Assembly: GCA_037127315.1 (NCBI GenBank)
Contig: JBBBDQ010000400.1
Coordinates: forward strand, 1,472,501-1,536,500
Direction of reading: 5' to 3'
From: Ascarosepion bandense
Lineage: Eukaryota; Mollusca; Cephalopoda; Sepiida; Sepiidae
Length of the DNA stretch: 64,000 bases
Positions 31,911-41,795 of this stretch are shown one piece after another. Made by a program: the position numbers and the translations under genes. The notes below the pieces were generated by a model. It searched no databases, was not told where the DNA came from, and saw nothing but the letters and a program-made list of their open reading frames with translations. Positions within the stretch are counted from its first letter, which is position 1. Every line of letters starts with the position of its first letter.

Positions 31911-33014
31911 AGTTCATTTTTTCCTCATTTCTTTCAGTTGTAACCATTTGTATCCAATTATTTCAGGTGTGTTTTCTAAACATTTCACCGATATTTTAAC
32001 ACCCTTAATTTTTTATTTACTAAGCACAGATTACATTTATCACTCAAATAAAAAAATCGTAGAAAAAAGTAGAAAACCTAGTAGAAAATATTAGGATAAT
32101 AAAATATCATAATCAAAATAATTTAATTCTTAACCAACATAACGAGTTAATTAGCAAGTGTTGTCATAAAAGTAGATTTAAACTCCCTTAAAAATGTATT
32201 TATTAACTATTCCCTTCCTTCCAATTCAACTGTTATATTAATGTTTAGCCTAAATTTTTTGATACCGGTTAGAATTTAAGTTTGTACACGTGATAACGTT
32301 AAGTTTATTACTACCGGCTACCCTTGATCTCTCGAGCAATCTGTTTCCCTCCTATGTTCATCGTGCTGTTATTCTCCCTCTCTCCTTTTCTTAGCCTTTT
32401 TCTAGCCCTTCTTGCCTCTTTCTTTTCTTAACTAACCTTTATTTCCGGCCATTCTAGAAATTCTTCATTTTACGTTTGACTGAGGTTAAATAAAGCAGGT
32501 TCTAAGAACATGTTGAAATGGCTATTTACCAAATGTAAATTTGAATTTACATATGAAATAAATAAATATCTGCTCTGTAAATTTAATCTACATCGAGCTC
32601 TCTCTTGGATCAGTTTTAATACTTAACCTAATATTAATATGATCCATTGAGATTATTTAGCAATCTTTCTTTTATATTTATTATTGCTATATATATATAT
32701 ATGATTCAGCAAAACTCAGAGTTAAAATACAGACAAATATTTAAATCACAAAACATTAGAGAAAAATATTTACAAATATACAGTTTGGTATTCAAATCAA
32801 GAGACATAAAAAACGTATAGTTAACACTGCCCGGCGAAGTGTTACGAGGAAGAAAAGAGGAGGGAAGGCGTAAAATATTTTTACCCAGTTAAGCTGGCGG
32901 GGAAGTTAAGTGCTATACTCTTTCGAAATTTTTAATCACGTATATAAAGACTTGGTCAATGAAAGAGGCAAAAATATGTATTTACCCAGATTGTTCCATG
33001 AGGTTATCTTTAAG
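31911..33014. other. No gene; AT-rich
   Basis: About 1.1 kb with a short (TA)n near 32690. The extension of the LINE frame into 31911-31947 is host sequence beyond the TAA repeat. Confidence 0.55.
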
Positions 33015-33320
33015 GTTTTACTTGATCGGACTTTGTCTATGAGATTCTTTCGGCTAGATATAGATCCCTGAATCGTAACCGGAGTTGATATGACAGCAAA
33101 TCCTTTTAACAACTCTTTCAAGTTTCAGTTTGTCGTCGAAAGAGATTCTTTCGGCTGCAGATAATTCCTTGATTCGAAACCGGTGCTGATGACGTCAGCA
33201 CATCTTTTATCAACTGTTTCAAGTTTTAGTTTTTGTCGTCGATTAGAGAGATTTTTTCGGCCGAATATACATCCTGAACCTTAACCTGAGCTGTAGAGGT
33301 CAACCCATCCTGCTATCAAC
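33015..33320. repeat. Three diverged tandem copies, about 100-107 bp
   Basis: GAGATTCTTTCGGC recurs at 33041 and 33142 and as GAGATTTTTTCGGC at 33248, each followed by a ATCCCTGAATCGTAACC-like and a TCAACTGTTTCAAGTTT-like segment. Confidence 0.8.
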
Positions 33321-33829
33321 TAAATCCTCACTGCCCAAAACCTATTTTAATAAAGGCTAACATCTAATTTGTATACTTCTAGAACATTTCGAACTCTCTG
33401 GAACATTCTATAATCTTCTAAAACGTTCTATTCCTAGCTTCCTTATTTTTACGACTACTTCATGAATTAAAACATTTTTGGAATAATATTTTGGACTCAA
33501 TAAAATCCATTACTATAACTTTATGTATATTAGTAATATTTTTATATATAAATGCATCCTCATAACACTATTCAACGAATGTAGATTTTGGAATTTTTTG
33601 ATATAATATACAGCGTTGTAAATAAATAATACTATTTACAACAAGCCCTCCAACTTGATTAATTTTAATATTAATAAAATTAATATTAATAGGATCTGGT
33701 TTTTGGGATTTTACCTATATGCACTTCCTCTTTGGGGATTTAATATATATATTTATCTCTGAGCAATTATCATCGGCTCTCTCTTCTTAGCTCTTTCTTT
33801 CTCTCTTGTTTTCCTCTTTGCTTTTTATT
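33321..33829. other. No feature seen
   Basis: AT-rich, no recognised gene. Confidence 0.5.
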
Positions 33830-34632
33830 TCCATTTTTTATTTTCTCTGTATTTCTTTTTATTTTCTGTATCACGGTCTTTATTTCCTATGTATCCCTTC
33901 TTTCTTTTTTGTTTTCTCTGTGTTTCTTTTTATTTTCTGTATCACGGTCTTTATTTCCTATGTATCCATTCTTTCTTTTTTGTTTTCTCTGTATTTCTTT
34001 TTATTTTCTGTATCACGGTCTTTATTTCCTATGTATCCCTTCTTTCTTTTTTGTTTTCTCTGTGTTTCTTTTTATTTTCTGTATCACGGTCTTTATTTCC
34101 TATGTATCCCTTCTTTCTTTTTTATTTTCTCTGTATTTCTTTTTATTTTCTGTATCACGGTCTTTATTTCCTATGTATCCCTTCTTTCTTTTTTATTTTC
34201 TCTGTGTTTCTTTTTATTTTCTGTATCACGGTCTTTATTTCCTATGTATCCCTTCTTTCTTTTTTGTTTTCTCTGTGTTTCTTTTTATTTTCTGTATCAC
34301 GGTCTTTATTTCCTATGTATCCCTTCTTTCTTTTTTATTTTCTCTGTATTTCTTTTATTTTCTGTATCACGGTCTTTATTTCCTATGTATCCCTTCTTTC
34401 TTTTTTATTTTCTCTGTGTTTCTTTTTATTTTCTGTATCACGGTCTTTATTTCCTATGTATCCCTTCTTTCTTTTTTGTTTTCTCTGTGTTTCTTTTTAT
34501 TTTCTGTATCACGGTCTTTATTTCCTATGTATCCCTTCTTTCTTTTTTATTTTCTCTGTATTTCGTTTTATTTTCTGTATCACGGTCTTTATTTCCTATG
34601 TATCCCTTCTTTCTTTTTTGTTTTCTCTATTT
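33830..34632. repeat. 71-bp satellite array, 11 copies
   Basis: CACGGTC recurs at 33872, 33943, 34014, 34085, 34156, 34227, 34298, 34368, 34439, 34510 and 34581: period 71 with one 70-base unit. The unit is T-rich on the plus strand and has no stop codon in any plus frame. As 71 is not a multiple of three, all three frames stay open for about 270-300 codons and give the same 71-residue Phe/Ser/Tyr-rich super-repeat. Units differ mainly at (G/A)TTTTCTCTGT(G/A)TTTC. Confidence 0.96.
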
Positions 34633-34756
34633 TATTCCCTTTTTTGTTTCCCCATCTTTTCTATCCTCTTTATCTCGGACACAAAAAAAAAATCCAAAAA
34701 CAAAGGGGAAGTGAGATTTTTTAATTTTCTTTTTCAAAAATAACGTTTATTGCCAT

Positions 34757-34980
34757 CATTATTAACTACCTGATGAGACATTGTTTTGTCGATGTCGAAA
34801 CAGAATGTACACTTTTGTAGTAAATTATAATTTGTACATGTTCTAAACTATAACTTATAATAAGTATTCATAACTGTATTTCCATATTGAGCCCTGTTTT
34901 GAATTAATGTTTTGAACAATGTTAAGACTTTCTTCGTTCTTTATTCACTTGGATATAATATCAGACAGATTTTAGTCAAC
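34757..34980 (+). repeat. Repeat F with hammerhead
   Basis: Shares GTACATGTTCTAAA, CTTCGTTC(T/C)TTATTCA(C/T)TTGGATA and the hammerhead region with 38655-38940. Family class unknown; it ends without an obvious tail. Confidence 0.75.
34765..34825 (+). ncRNA. Hammerhead ribozyme motif, core fully conserved
   Basis: Stem I starts CUAC (34766-34769); core CUGAUGA 34770-34776; stem II GACAU/AUGUC (34777-34781 with 34792-34796), five perfect pairs; GAAA 34797-34800; stem III ACAGAA/UUUUGU (34800-34805 with 34813-34818, one G-U); cleavage base A 34819. Stem I on the 3' side starts GUA, giving three pairs then mismatches that look like decay from the perfect stem of the sister copy at 38.7 kb. All invariant core bases are present. 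This is the best candidate for an active ribozyme here. Confidence 0.68.
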
Positions 34981-35295
34981 AATATAATAATCCTCACTCA
35001 TACACACAGTAAAAGAACCTTCAGATATTGGAAATCATCTACATTAAAATCAACCAACCCACACTTAATAAAATCACGTTCAGATCTGGTTATAGCACAT
35101 TACATTGCATTTAAATATATGGTTCTGTAGTGATTTCGAGCTCTTACGCGGTATGACGTCATAGAACAGCATTACAGATTTACAAACTGCGTTTGCTATT
35201 TTTAGTAACTGTCATCGTTGCTTAGCAAAGTTTTATGTCAACAGAAGATAAAATCGTCGCTGATGGTGGATGTTTTTCTGTTAACGTCCTTTTAA

Positions 35296-35340
35296 CCTCT
35301 CTGAAGATGGCTCATGTGAGCCGAAAGCTTAGAACTAACT
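35296..35340 (+). ncRNA. Hammerhead-like core only
   Basis: CUGAAGA (35301-35307), a perfect five-pair helix GGCUC/GAGCC with loop AUGU, and GAAA (35323-35326) are present, but stems I and III pair poorly. It may be a decayed hammerhead. Confidence 0.35.
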
Positions 35341-35475
35341 TAATAAATTATGCAAATATTGGAGAATTTTTATCTTTATTTTCACTTGAAATTAAAGCCA
35401 AATACGATGTTTGAACGACTCATGATTAAACGTAATAGACATTCATTGTCTCTTATATTTAACAGTATATGTTTA

Positions 35476-35478
<3 letters not shown>

Positions 35479-35522
<44 letters not shown>
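35479..35522. repeat. (TA)n microsatellite
   Basis: Directly adjoins the left arm of the fold-back element. Confidence 0.95.
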
Positions 35523-35524
<2 letters not shown>

Positions 35525-35541
35525 TAACACATTTTTTAAGG

Positions 35542-35602
35542 TGGTGATAAACTATAATTTATTTTGTCGGGTAAGTTCATAGCACTCATCTCATCAGACC
35601 GC
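35542..35602 (-). ncRNA. Hammerhead-like motif, left arm, degenerate
   Basis: Minus strand: stem I GCGGU/ACCAC (one mismatch), core CUGAUGA, stem III AUAAAU/GUUUAU, cleavage base C. The GAAA position reads CAAAA, so G12 is lost and activity is unlikely. Confidence 0.5.
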
Positions 35603-35810
35603 AAATTACAACTGGTTTAATTTCATCAGAACATTAATATAAAACTGTAAGCCAAACGGCATGACCCAGAAACGAAATTTTCCGGGTGTTATAAATTTAG
35701 TGTCATAAACAGTAGAAGGTGCTCTCAGAAATATTCCTATTCGTTTCCGGGTCATGCTGCTTGTCTTCTTGTTTCTTGAATGTTCTGGTAAATTAAACTA
35801 GTTGTAATTT

Positions 35811-35871
35811 GCCGTCTGATGAGTTAGGTATTAAAACTTACACGTCGAAATAAATATTAGTTTATAACCGC
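35811..35871 (+). ncRNA. Hammerhead motif, right arm, core intact
   Basis: Stem I GCCGU/ACCGC (one mismatch; the two arms together imply an original GCGGU/ACCGC), core CUGAUGA 35816-35822, a stem II region with G-C closing and inner UAGGU/ACUUA, GAAA 35847-35850, stem III AUAAAU/GUUUAU (35850-35855 with 35860-35865), cleavage base A 35866. Stem II is the weak point. Confidence 0.55.
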
Positions 35872-35904
35872 CTTAGATGATGTGTTGACTTTTCCTGTAT
35901 CATG

Positions 35905-36015
35905 TTTCTCTGGTTAATATCCACTGAGCTCTCTATACAGATCTATTTCTTTAATATCTTATATTAAATAGATCTTTTTGGATTATCCTCTCCTTCTACG
36001 GATTTGCAGTCATTA

Positions 36016-36059
<44 letters not shown>
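35905..36059 (+). repeat. Repeat E copy plus (TA)n
   Basis: GGTTAATATCCACTGAGCTC and TTTTTGGATTATCCTCTCC match the family; followed by a TA tract at 36019-36059. Confidence 0.7.
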
Positions 36060-36060
<1 letters not shown>

Positions 36061-36437
36061 TACCGGCCATAATTATTAAAAGAAATGGTGTATTTCAGAC
36101 TATTTTTAGTATTTTTCACCTAGTGGATAATTCTAAATGAAAATAGAATGGTTCTTTTGTCATTATTACTTTGTAAAATTTTACAAGGCAAGGAAGCAAA
36201 GATGAACTGGTCCGAATCACCCTAAATTTTCTTCATTTCTCATTGATGAAACTGCAATATAGGTAATTATTAAACATTTAAAAATTCATGTGACGAACAT
36301 GTTAGTGAGAAATACTAACAAAAGAAACATTTTCATTTGCAATTATTCACGTTGCAATAAATACTAAAAATAGTATGAAATGCATAATTTTTTTAAAACA
36401 TTGGGGTGGCCTAGTAATTATGACCGGAAGTGTATAT
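36060..36437. other. No feature seen
   Basis: AT-rich, no recognised gene or repeat. Confidence 0.5.
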
Positions 36438-36550
36438 ACATATATATATATACCATTTTGGTCGGGTTTCAATCTTGGGTAAAAAAGCAATCGGAGTCTA
36501 ACCGTACTGATAAGCTGTGATACGGCGAAACAGACCTGCCTGCGGATGAC

Positions 36551-36608
<58 letters not shown>

Positions 36609-36926
36609 ATTTTGGTCGGGTTTCAATCTTGGGTAAAAAAGCAATCGGAGTCTAACTGTATGGATAAGCTGTGATACGGCGAAATAGCCTGCCTGCGGAT
36701 GACAATATATATATACCATTTTGGTCGGGTTTCAATCTTGGGTAAAAAAGCAATCGGAGTCTAACCGTACTGATAAGCTGTGATACGGCGAAACAGACCT
36801 GCCTGCGGATGACAATATATATATATACCATTTTGGTCGGGTTTCAATCTTGGGTAAAAAAGCAATCGGAGTCTAACCGTACTGATAAGCTGTGATACGG
36901 CGAAACAGACCTGCCTGCGGATGACA
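36438..36926 (+). mobile_element. Tandem array of four SINE-C 3' units with hammerhead folds
   Basis: Four near-identical units start ACCATTTTGGTCGGGTTTCA (about 36450, 36606, 36716, 36829) and end GCGGATGACAATATATAT; TA tracts of differing length join them. Each has the B-box-like part of SINE-C and a hammerhead fold (first: 36502-36545): stem I CCGUA/UGCGG, stem II GCUGU/ACGGC, GAAA. The core is CUGAUAA and the cleavage triplet is lost (GCC for GUA). Copies share these defects, so amplification followed inactivation, by unequal exchange or slippage between TA tracts. Confidence 0.8.
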
Positions 36927-37311
36927 ATATATATATATATAAGTGTGTGCATGTGCGTGTGTGTGTGTGTGTAAAAAATATAAGCCAAACCTACAGTCAT
37001 GTAATATATGAACTGCTTGCGCAGTCATTATATCTCGATGATCTAATATAGTAATTCAAAGTTTTAGATTTTTTAGATTGAGCATTATCGCTTTTTCATT
37101 CTCTTTTTTTAAACTTCACACCATGTAAAGAACAAATTCACATTGTAGTTGGACCAGTTTTTCTAGTGCTTTTGACACTTGTTACACATTAAATTAAATC
37201 AAATCTGTGTCTTAGGAGCTGTCCGGCTTTTGTATTGACCTATTGCATTTTGTCTACTCTTTTTTTCTCTTTGCTGATATATGTGTCTCTTTTTTTCTTT
37301 AAGTCTTTTCA
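36927..37311. other. No gene; short (GT)n
   Basis: A GT run at about 36944-36971, then unremarkable AT-rich sequence. Confidence 0.55.
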
Positions 37312-37364
<53 letters not shown>

Positions 37365-37393
37365 GTTGAGATCTATCTTTCTGTGAAGGTCTC

Positions 37394-37440
<47 letters not shown>
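37312..37440. repeat. (TATC)n microsatellite, two blocks
   Basis: Tetranucleotide TATC runs at 37312-37365 and 37397-37440. Confidence 0.95.
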
Positions 37441-37532
37441 AAAAACAAAAATTAATAGAATAAATAAAAATGGTACGTTAAATAGATATTTTGATTATGG
37501 GGATTCATAATTAAAATTTTCTTTTGAATATA

Positions 37533-38202
37533 TTAGGTTGTCCCAAAAGTTCGTAAACACTTGCAAAAATTGAAATTTTACTCGCAAAAACAACAAAAAT
37601 TATTGCTCAAAATAAAAACCATCATTTTCCAAGACTTTCTGCCATCGATCTGCAAGCTTTCGGATCTGATCAAAGTACCATTCAGCCGACTTCGAATCAA
37701 AAAATTCTTGATACGCTTCCTCGACTTCATCAAACGAGTTGAATCGGCGGCCCTTCAGAAAATGTTGCATTGAGCGGAAAAGATCGTAATCTGATGGAGC
37801 ACAGTCTGGACTCTAGGCTAGATGTGGCAGAACCTCAACGCCGTCCAGCTCTTCAAACTTGTCTTTGGTCTCCCTGGCAGTGTGTGGTTTGGCATTGTCC
37901 TGCTGCATCAAAGAGCGCTTTCGGTTGATCAGAGCCGGGTACTTTTGCTTCAACTTTTCGTAGACCCGCTCAAGTTGCTGACAATAAAATTCGGCACTGA
38001 TGGCACGACCATTCGGAACCAACTCAAAATGCACGATTCCTTCAAGGTTCCACCAAACGCACAACATGACTTTCTTGCCGAATCGATCTTGTTTTGGAAC
38101 CGACGATGTCTCTTGCCCTTTTTGAACAAATCGCTTGTCTCGATTGTGCTGGACCAGATAGACCCATTTCGCAAGTGTTTACGAACTTTCGGGACTACCT
38201 AA
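37533..38202 (-). mobile_element. Mariner element, internally deleted, 670 bp
   Basis: The terminal inverted repeats are 32 bp (37533-37564 and 38171-38202) with two mismatches; they begin TTAGGTTGTCCCAAAAGTTC on the left. TA dinucleotides flank both ends (37531-37532, 38203-38204), the mariner target-site duplication. A normal mariner is about 1.3 kb; here the 5' repeat is joined almost directly to the catalytic core, so roughly half the transposase is gone. Confidence 0.95.
37600..38172 (-). pseudogene. Mariner transposase, C-terminal half
   Basis: Reading starts at KWVYLVQHNRDKRF just inside the right-hand repeat, continues through VMLCVWWNLEGIVHFELVP, LMQQDNAKPHTA (the second catalytic Asp region) and LPHLA, then an in-frame TAG, then SPDCAPSDYDLF (third Asp of the DD34D triad), ending WQKVLENDGFYFEQ and a natural TAA at 37600-37602. 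The helix-turn-helix DNA-binding region and the first catalytic Asp, which normally sits just before the KWV motif, are deleted. The single TAG and the deletion make it non-autonomous. Confidence 0.93.
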
Positions 38203-38586
38203 TATTTTCAATTTAATGTATTTAATAGAAATGTTTTAACCTTATTTGTAGTTATTCTTGAAATAGTAAAATTTTGAAATCAGCTTGTAAGCAAAAACCT
38301 GTGTAAATTAGGCATTTCTGTATATTTCTCAGATGATTTTAAAAACTAAATAATCAAATATTTAAAAAAGTTATGAATCTAATTTTTTTTTCTAAATACT
38401 TAGGACATCAAACTCCAGATTTCACATCGAGTGCAAATGTTATGACAAAGCTTCATTAATTTAAAAATAATATTGCAATGATTCAGATAAAGTGTTTCAA
38501 TGTTTCAAAAATAATGTTTAATGATTCAAATAATGTTGTAATTATTCAAATAATATTTAAAGATATAAAATGGCAGCAATCTAACA
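38203..38586. other. No feature seen
   Basis: AT-rich flank of mariner. Confidence 0.5.
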
Positions 38587-38587
38587 A

Positions 38588-38652
<65 letters not shown>
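38587..38652. repeat. (CTAT)n(TA)n microsatellite
   Basis: CTAT units pass into TA units directly beside the fold-back repeat F copy. Confidence 0.95.
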
Positions 38653-38654
<2 letters not shown>

Positions 38655-38940
38655 AATTATATTTTAGAACATGTACAAACAACAATCTACTACAAAATTT
38701 TACATTTTTTCGACAGTGAAAGAACAATGTCTCATCAGGTAGATAGCAATGATTACTACTACATTGTTCTTAGAATGTCGAAAGAAAATGTACAATTTTG
38801 TAGTAGATTGTAGTTTGTACATGTTCTAAAATATAATTCATAATAAATATCCATTGCTCTACTTCTAGATTGAGCACTTTTTTAAAATTAATATTTAGAA
38901 CGTTGCACATATTTTCTTCGTTCCTTATTCATTTGGATAC
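38655..38940. repeat. Repeat F fold-back copy
   Basis: Left arm (38655-38716) and right arm (about 38776-38838) are near-perfect reverse complements (AATTATATTTTAGAACATGT ... ACATGTTCTAAAATATAATT). 38839-38940 continues as in 34830-34980. The right arm has lost the CUGAUGA segment that the left keeps. Confidence 0.82.
38685..38744 (-). ncRNA. Hammerhead motif with perfect stem I
   Basis: Minus strand: stem I AUCUAC/GUAGAU (six perfect pairs), core CUGAUGA, stem II GACA/UGUC (four pairs), GAAA, and an AU-rich stem III that needs a bulge, followed by the GUA cleavage triplet. With 34765-34825 it shows pairing kept across copies of repeat F. Confidence 0.6.
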
Positions 38941-38989
38941 ACCCCCCCCCCCCACATATATATATGCCACGGGTGCGACAAAAGAAATC

Positions 38990-39039
<50 letters not shown>

Positions 39040-39043
39040 TGGG
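38941..39043. repeat. (C)n and (GATA)n simple repeats
   Basis: A run of about 14 C near 38942-38955, then GATA units at 38986-39040. Confidence 0.95.
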
Positions 39044-39324
39044 TATTTAGGAAGCAAATTTTTATTTTCGAAGACATTGGCGAAGATTTCGACTTTCTTA
39101 AGAAAGAGCAGCCACTACTTCACTAGACCCAGAGCAGAACTACTTCGTTAAGGCAACTAATCTAGGCCTCAGTGTTGAGTCTAAGACACTCTGTGATAGA
39201 TACACACCGGGTAGATAGAGACAAATGGTTAGTTTCGTAGAACTGGTGTGTGTGTTGATAGGGACAAAGTGTGTTGTGACATAGGCGAGGTGAGACGTGT
39301 GTTTGTTTATTTTTCATTATATTT

Positions 39325-39765
39325 TTATATACATTTGGAGAATGCATCGAATGCTGGACGATCTCCCTAAAGATGATGGGGGAGATTCGAAGCAACAGAA
39401 ATATGGTTCTACAGAAGGATGCTGAGGATACCATGGATCAAACATGTGAGCAACGACAAGGTTTTGGAGGGAATGCAAACGAAAAAGAAAACATACACTT
39501 GGCATCTGGAAAAGAAAGCTGAGATTTTTGGGACACGTAATGAGGAAGAAGGGTTTGGAGAACCTAATATTCACAGAACGGACAAAGGGAAAGATAGACA
39601 GGGGAAAGTCCGAGACCTATTTGATAGGCTTGAGCAGGTGGATGGCCGTTCGGAGTTTGGGAGAGAAACCAAGAGGAAAAATATTAATAGCGACAAGAGA
39701 TAGGGGCAAGTAGAAATCCATGATCTCCTACGTCCTGAAGGGACACGGCACATAAAGAAGAAGAG
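39325..39765 (+). pseudogene. RTE LINE 3' end
   Basis: Decayed thumb and C-terminal region: DDLPKDDGGDSKQQKYGSTE-like start, MLRIPWIKHVSNDKVLEGMQ at 39419, then frameshifts between FGTRNEEEGF and LGHVMRKKGLENL readings, ending at GGCACATAAAGAAGAAGAGG (GAA tail). Confidence 0.88.
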
Positions 39766-39904
39766 GGTGCGGGCACTTACATTACATCTATTGATTAATT
39801 AATAGATCAATGATTTTGTTGCGTGAGTATTGCTTCGAGGATCCTGTCTATTCTACAAATATTTTCATGGATTCTACTCCAAAAAGCTTAGCTCACTGAT
39901 GTCC

Positions 39905-40342
39905 TCCCCACAAGAATTTACTCGTGACTGGCAATAGACTTTTACATCCAAATGCACCTCTCACTTCTACTTTCTCAGCTTCTTTTCTCGCACTTTCCGC
40001 ATGTGGAACTTCTTTTCGTATAATTGCTTCCCTGACAGCTACAATCTCCAGGAATTTAAAAGCAATGTCAATTCCCATCTCTTACTCACTTGACTCCAGT
40101 CCTTCTCTCATCCTTTCTCCATCACCCGTTGTATCTTATTCTCTTCCATTCTCACTTTACTCTAGCAACTGTCTCCACATCTGTATTTCCATCATTCTCT
40201 ACCCTTTTCTTTGACAACCCCTGTAACCGGTTCGTCTTTCTCTTCGCTCTCCTCCTGCCTAAACATTCACTCTTCTCCTATGTAGCCCCCTGCGCACCAA
40301 CGGCGGTATCGCCTTGCTTGGGGTAAAACGATTTAAAAAATA
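39905..40342 (+). pseudogene. LINE-J 3' end
   Basis: Coding remnant FSASFLALSACGTSFRII...NLKAMSIPI (C-terminal tail of the family protein), pyrimidine-rich 3' UTR, then the cleanest copy of the family end: CCCCCTGCGCACCAACGGCG ... CTTGCTTGGGG, then an A-rich tail. Confidence 0.82.
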
Positions 40343-40471
40343 ATATTTGTTTGATTTTGTTAACTGTCTCATGTTACAATGATCCTCGTACTGCTAATTA
40401 ATGTATTGTCTGATGTCACTCTGGTTTGATATATGCATGCACATTTTCGTAACTGAAATGGACATGAAAAT

Positions 40472-40785
40472 CAGTCAGTCAGGTAAGTGCCATACTTGAT
40501 ACACGCTTGAGCGATCATGTCTCGAAAGAGACATGACTGACTGGGCAGAAGATTTCCCCGCAGTAGGTTGCCATTATTTTCTGTTGTAGACGTGATGCCA
40601 GTCAAGGCTAAAGAACCCAAACTGTCCTGCTATTTAACTCGTAACTTGAGGGAGAATTGACGGATTCATACCGTCTCGAGGTTATTTGCACGTATGTGAA
40701 TGCAACGAATTTAACTGGAATTCGAACTCTGCTCCTCGATTTCTCGTCCCGAGCCGATATCCACTGCACGACAACGCGCATTCGA
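40472..40785 (-). mobile_element. SINE-A with 10-bp TSD
   Basis: ACATGAAAAT occurs at 40462-40471 and 40786-40795. The full family order lies between, with tRNA-like head at right (CCGATATCCACTGCACGACA). Confidence 0.93.
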
Positions 40786-40795
40786 ACATGAAAAT

Positions 40796-41294
40796 ACCTG
40801 TTTCAATTCTCAGTAGAAACTGAAAGCACTTGTCTAGTTTTCGGCCCATTTAAAATATAGTCCAAGGTCTAAGTAAACTGAAAAAAAAGCGACTTTTAGT
40901 GCAAAACCTTAACTCAAAAACGTTCCATTTCTCTTGGGCCACGATAACAGACTTCACTAGTTTCCCTGCTTTTTACCCTCCCTTCTTATGTGACATCTTT
41001 CCCAACCTATCGAGTGAGTTTTGTAATATCTTAGCTTAGACACTCGGACTAGTTGCTTGCCTGCTATAAAACGCGTGCAAGCAGATGCCCTCGTTTTATT
41101 TTAGCTCTAAACCTTTCTATTCTTTTTCTTTCTATTTTTCTTTCTATTTTCTTATTTCGAATCAAGTGGCGCTCGTCACATAAAAAGAAGAGAAAGAAGA
41201 AGAGGAGATTAAAGTTAACGATTGCTGCTTTCGGTGGGAACAAAATAAAAGAGATTTCTGAGTGTCGTGATGAATTATCCTCCAAATAATAAAA
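40796..41294. other. No gene recognised
   Basis: Short open stretches around 41053-41344 on both strands are Lys- or Phe-rich simple sequence. Confidence 0.5.
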
Positions 41295-41434
41295 AATGTA
41301 TATATATATATATATATGAATTTTCGGGCTGTTTCTTTATGCAAGTCGAGAAATACGGGACACGAAACAGCTGTTGCTGCGCAGTGTCCCGTGATTAAAA
41401 CGGAACACTGGATCTTTAACAGTTATATATATAT

Positions 41435-41495
<61 letters not shown>

Positions 41496-41513
41496 AGTTA
41501 TATTTATATATAT

Positions 41514-41548
<35 letters not shown>

Positions 41549-41551
41549 AGT

Positions 41552-41584
<33 letters not shown>

Positions 41585-41795
41585 CACAGTTATATATATA
41601 TACATACATATATATATATATATATCACAGTTATATTTATATATATACACACATATATATATCACTGTTATATATATATATATATACATATATATCACAG
41701 TTATATATATATATATATACTTATATATATATCACAGTTATATACATATATATATATCACAGTGTTATATATATATATATATATACATAAAGTTA
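41295..41795. repeat. (TA)n and ATCACAGTTATAT compound minisatellite
   Basis: TA tracts are punctuated about eight times by TCACAGTTATA; spacing varies with TA length. Two more units lie at 42320-42375. Long Tyr-Ile frames are artefacts. Confidence 0.95.

Larger units (their letters stand above)
35521..35892. mobile_element. Fold-back element with two opposed hammerheads
   Basis: The left arm (about 35521-35680) and right arm (about 35740-35892) are imperfect reverse complements: TAAGGTGGTGATAAACTA pairs with TAGTTTATAACCGCCTTA, and CATGACCCAGAAACGAAA pairs with the reversed TTCGTTTCCGGGTCATG. Each arm holds a hammerhead-like motif on its own outward strand. No target-site duplication was identified. 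Class unknown. Confidence 0.75.

Noticed and set aside
33806..34743. Three overlapping 270-300-codon plus-strand frames resembling a multi-pass membrane protein
   Set aside because: All three come from a 71-bp satellite without stops. The same peptide appears in each frame and nothing else supports a gene.
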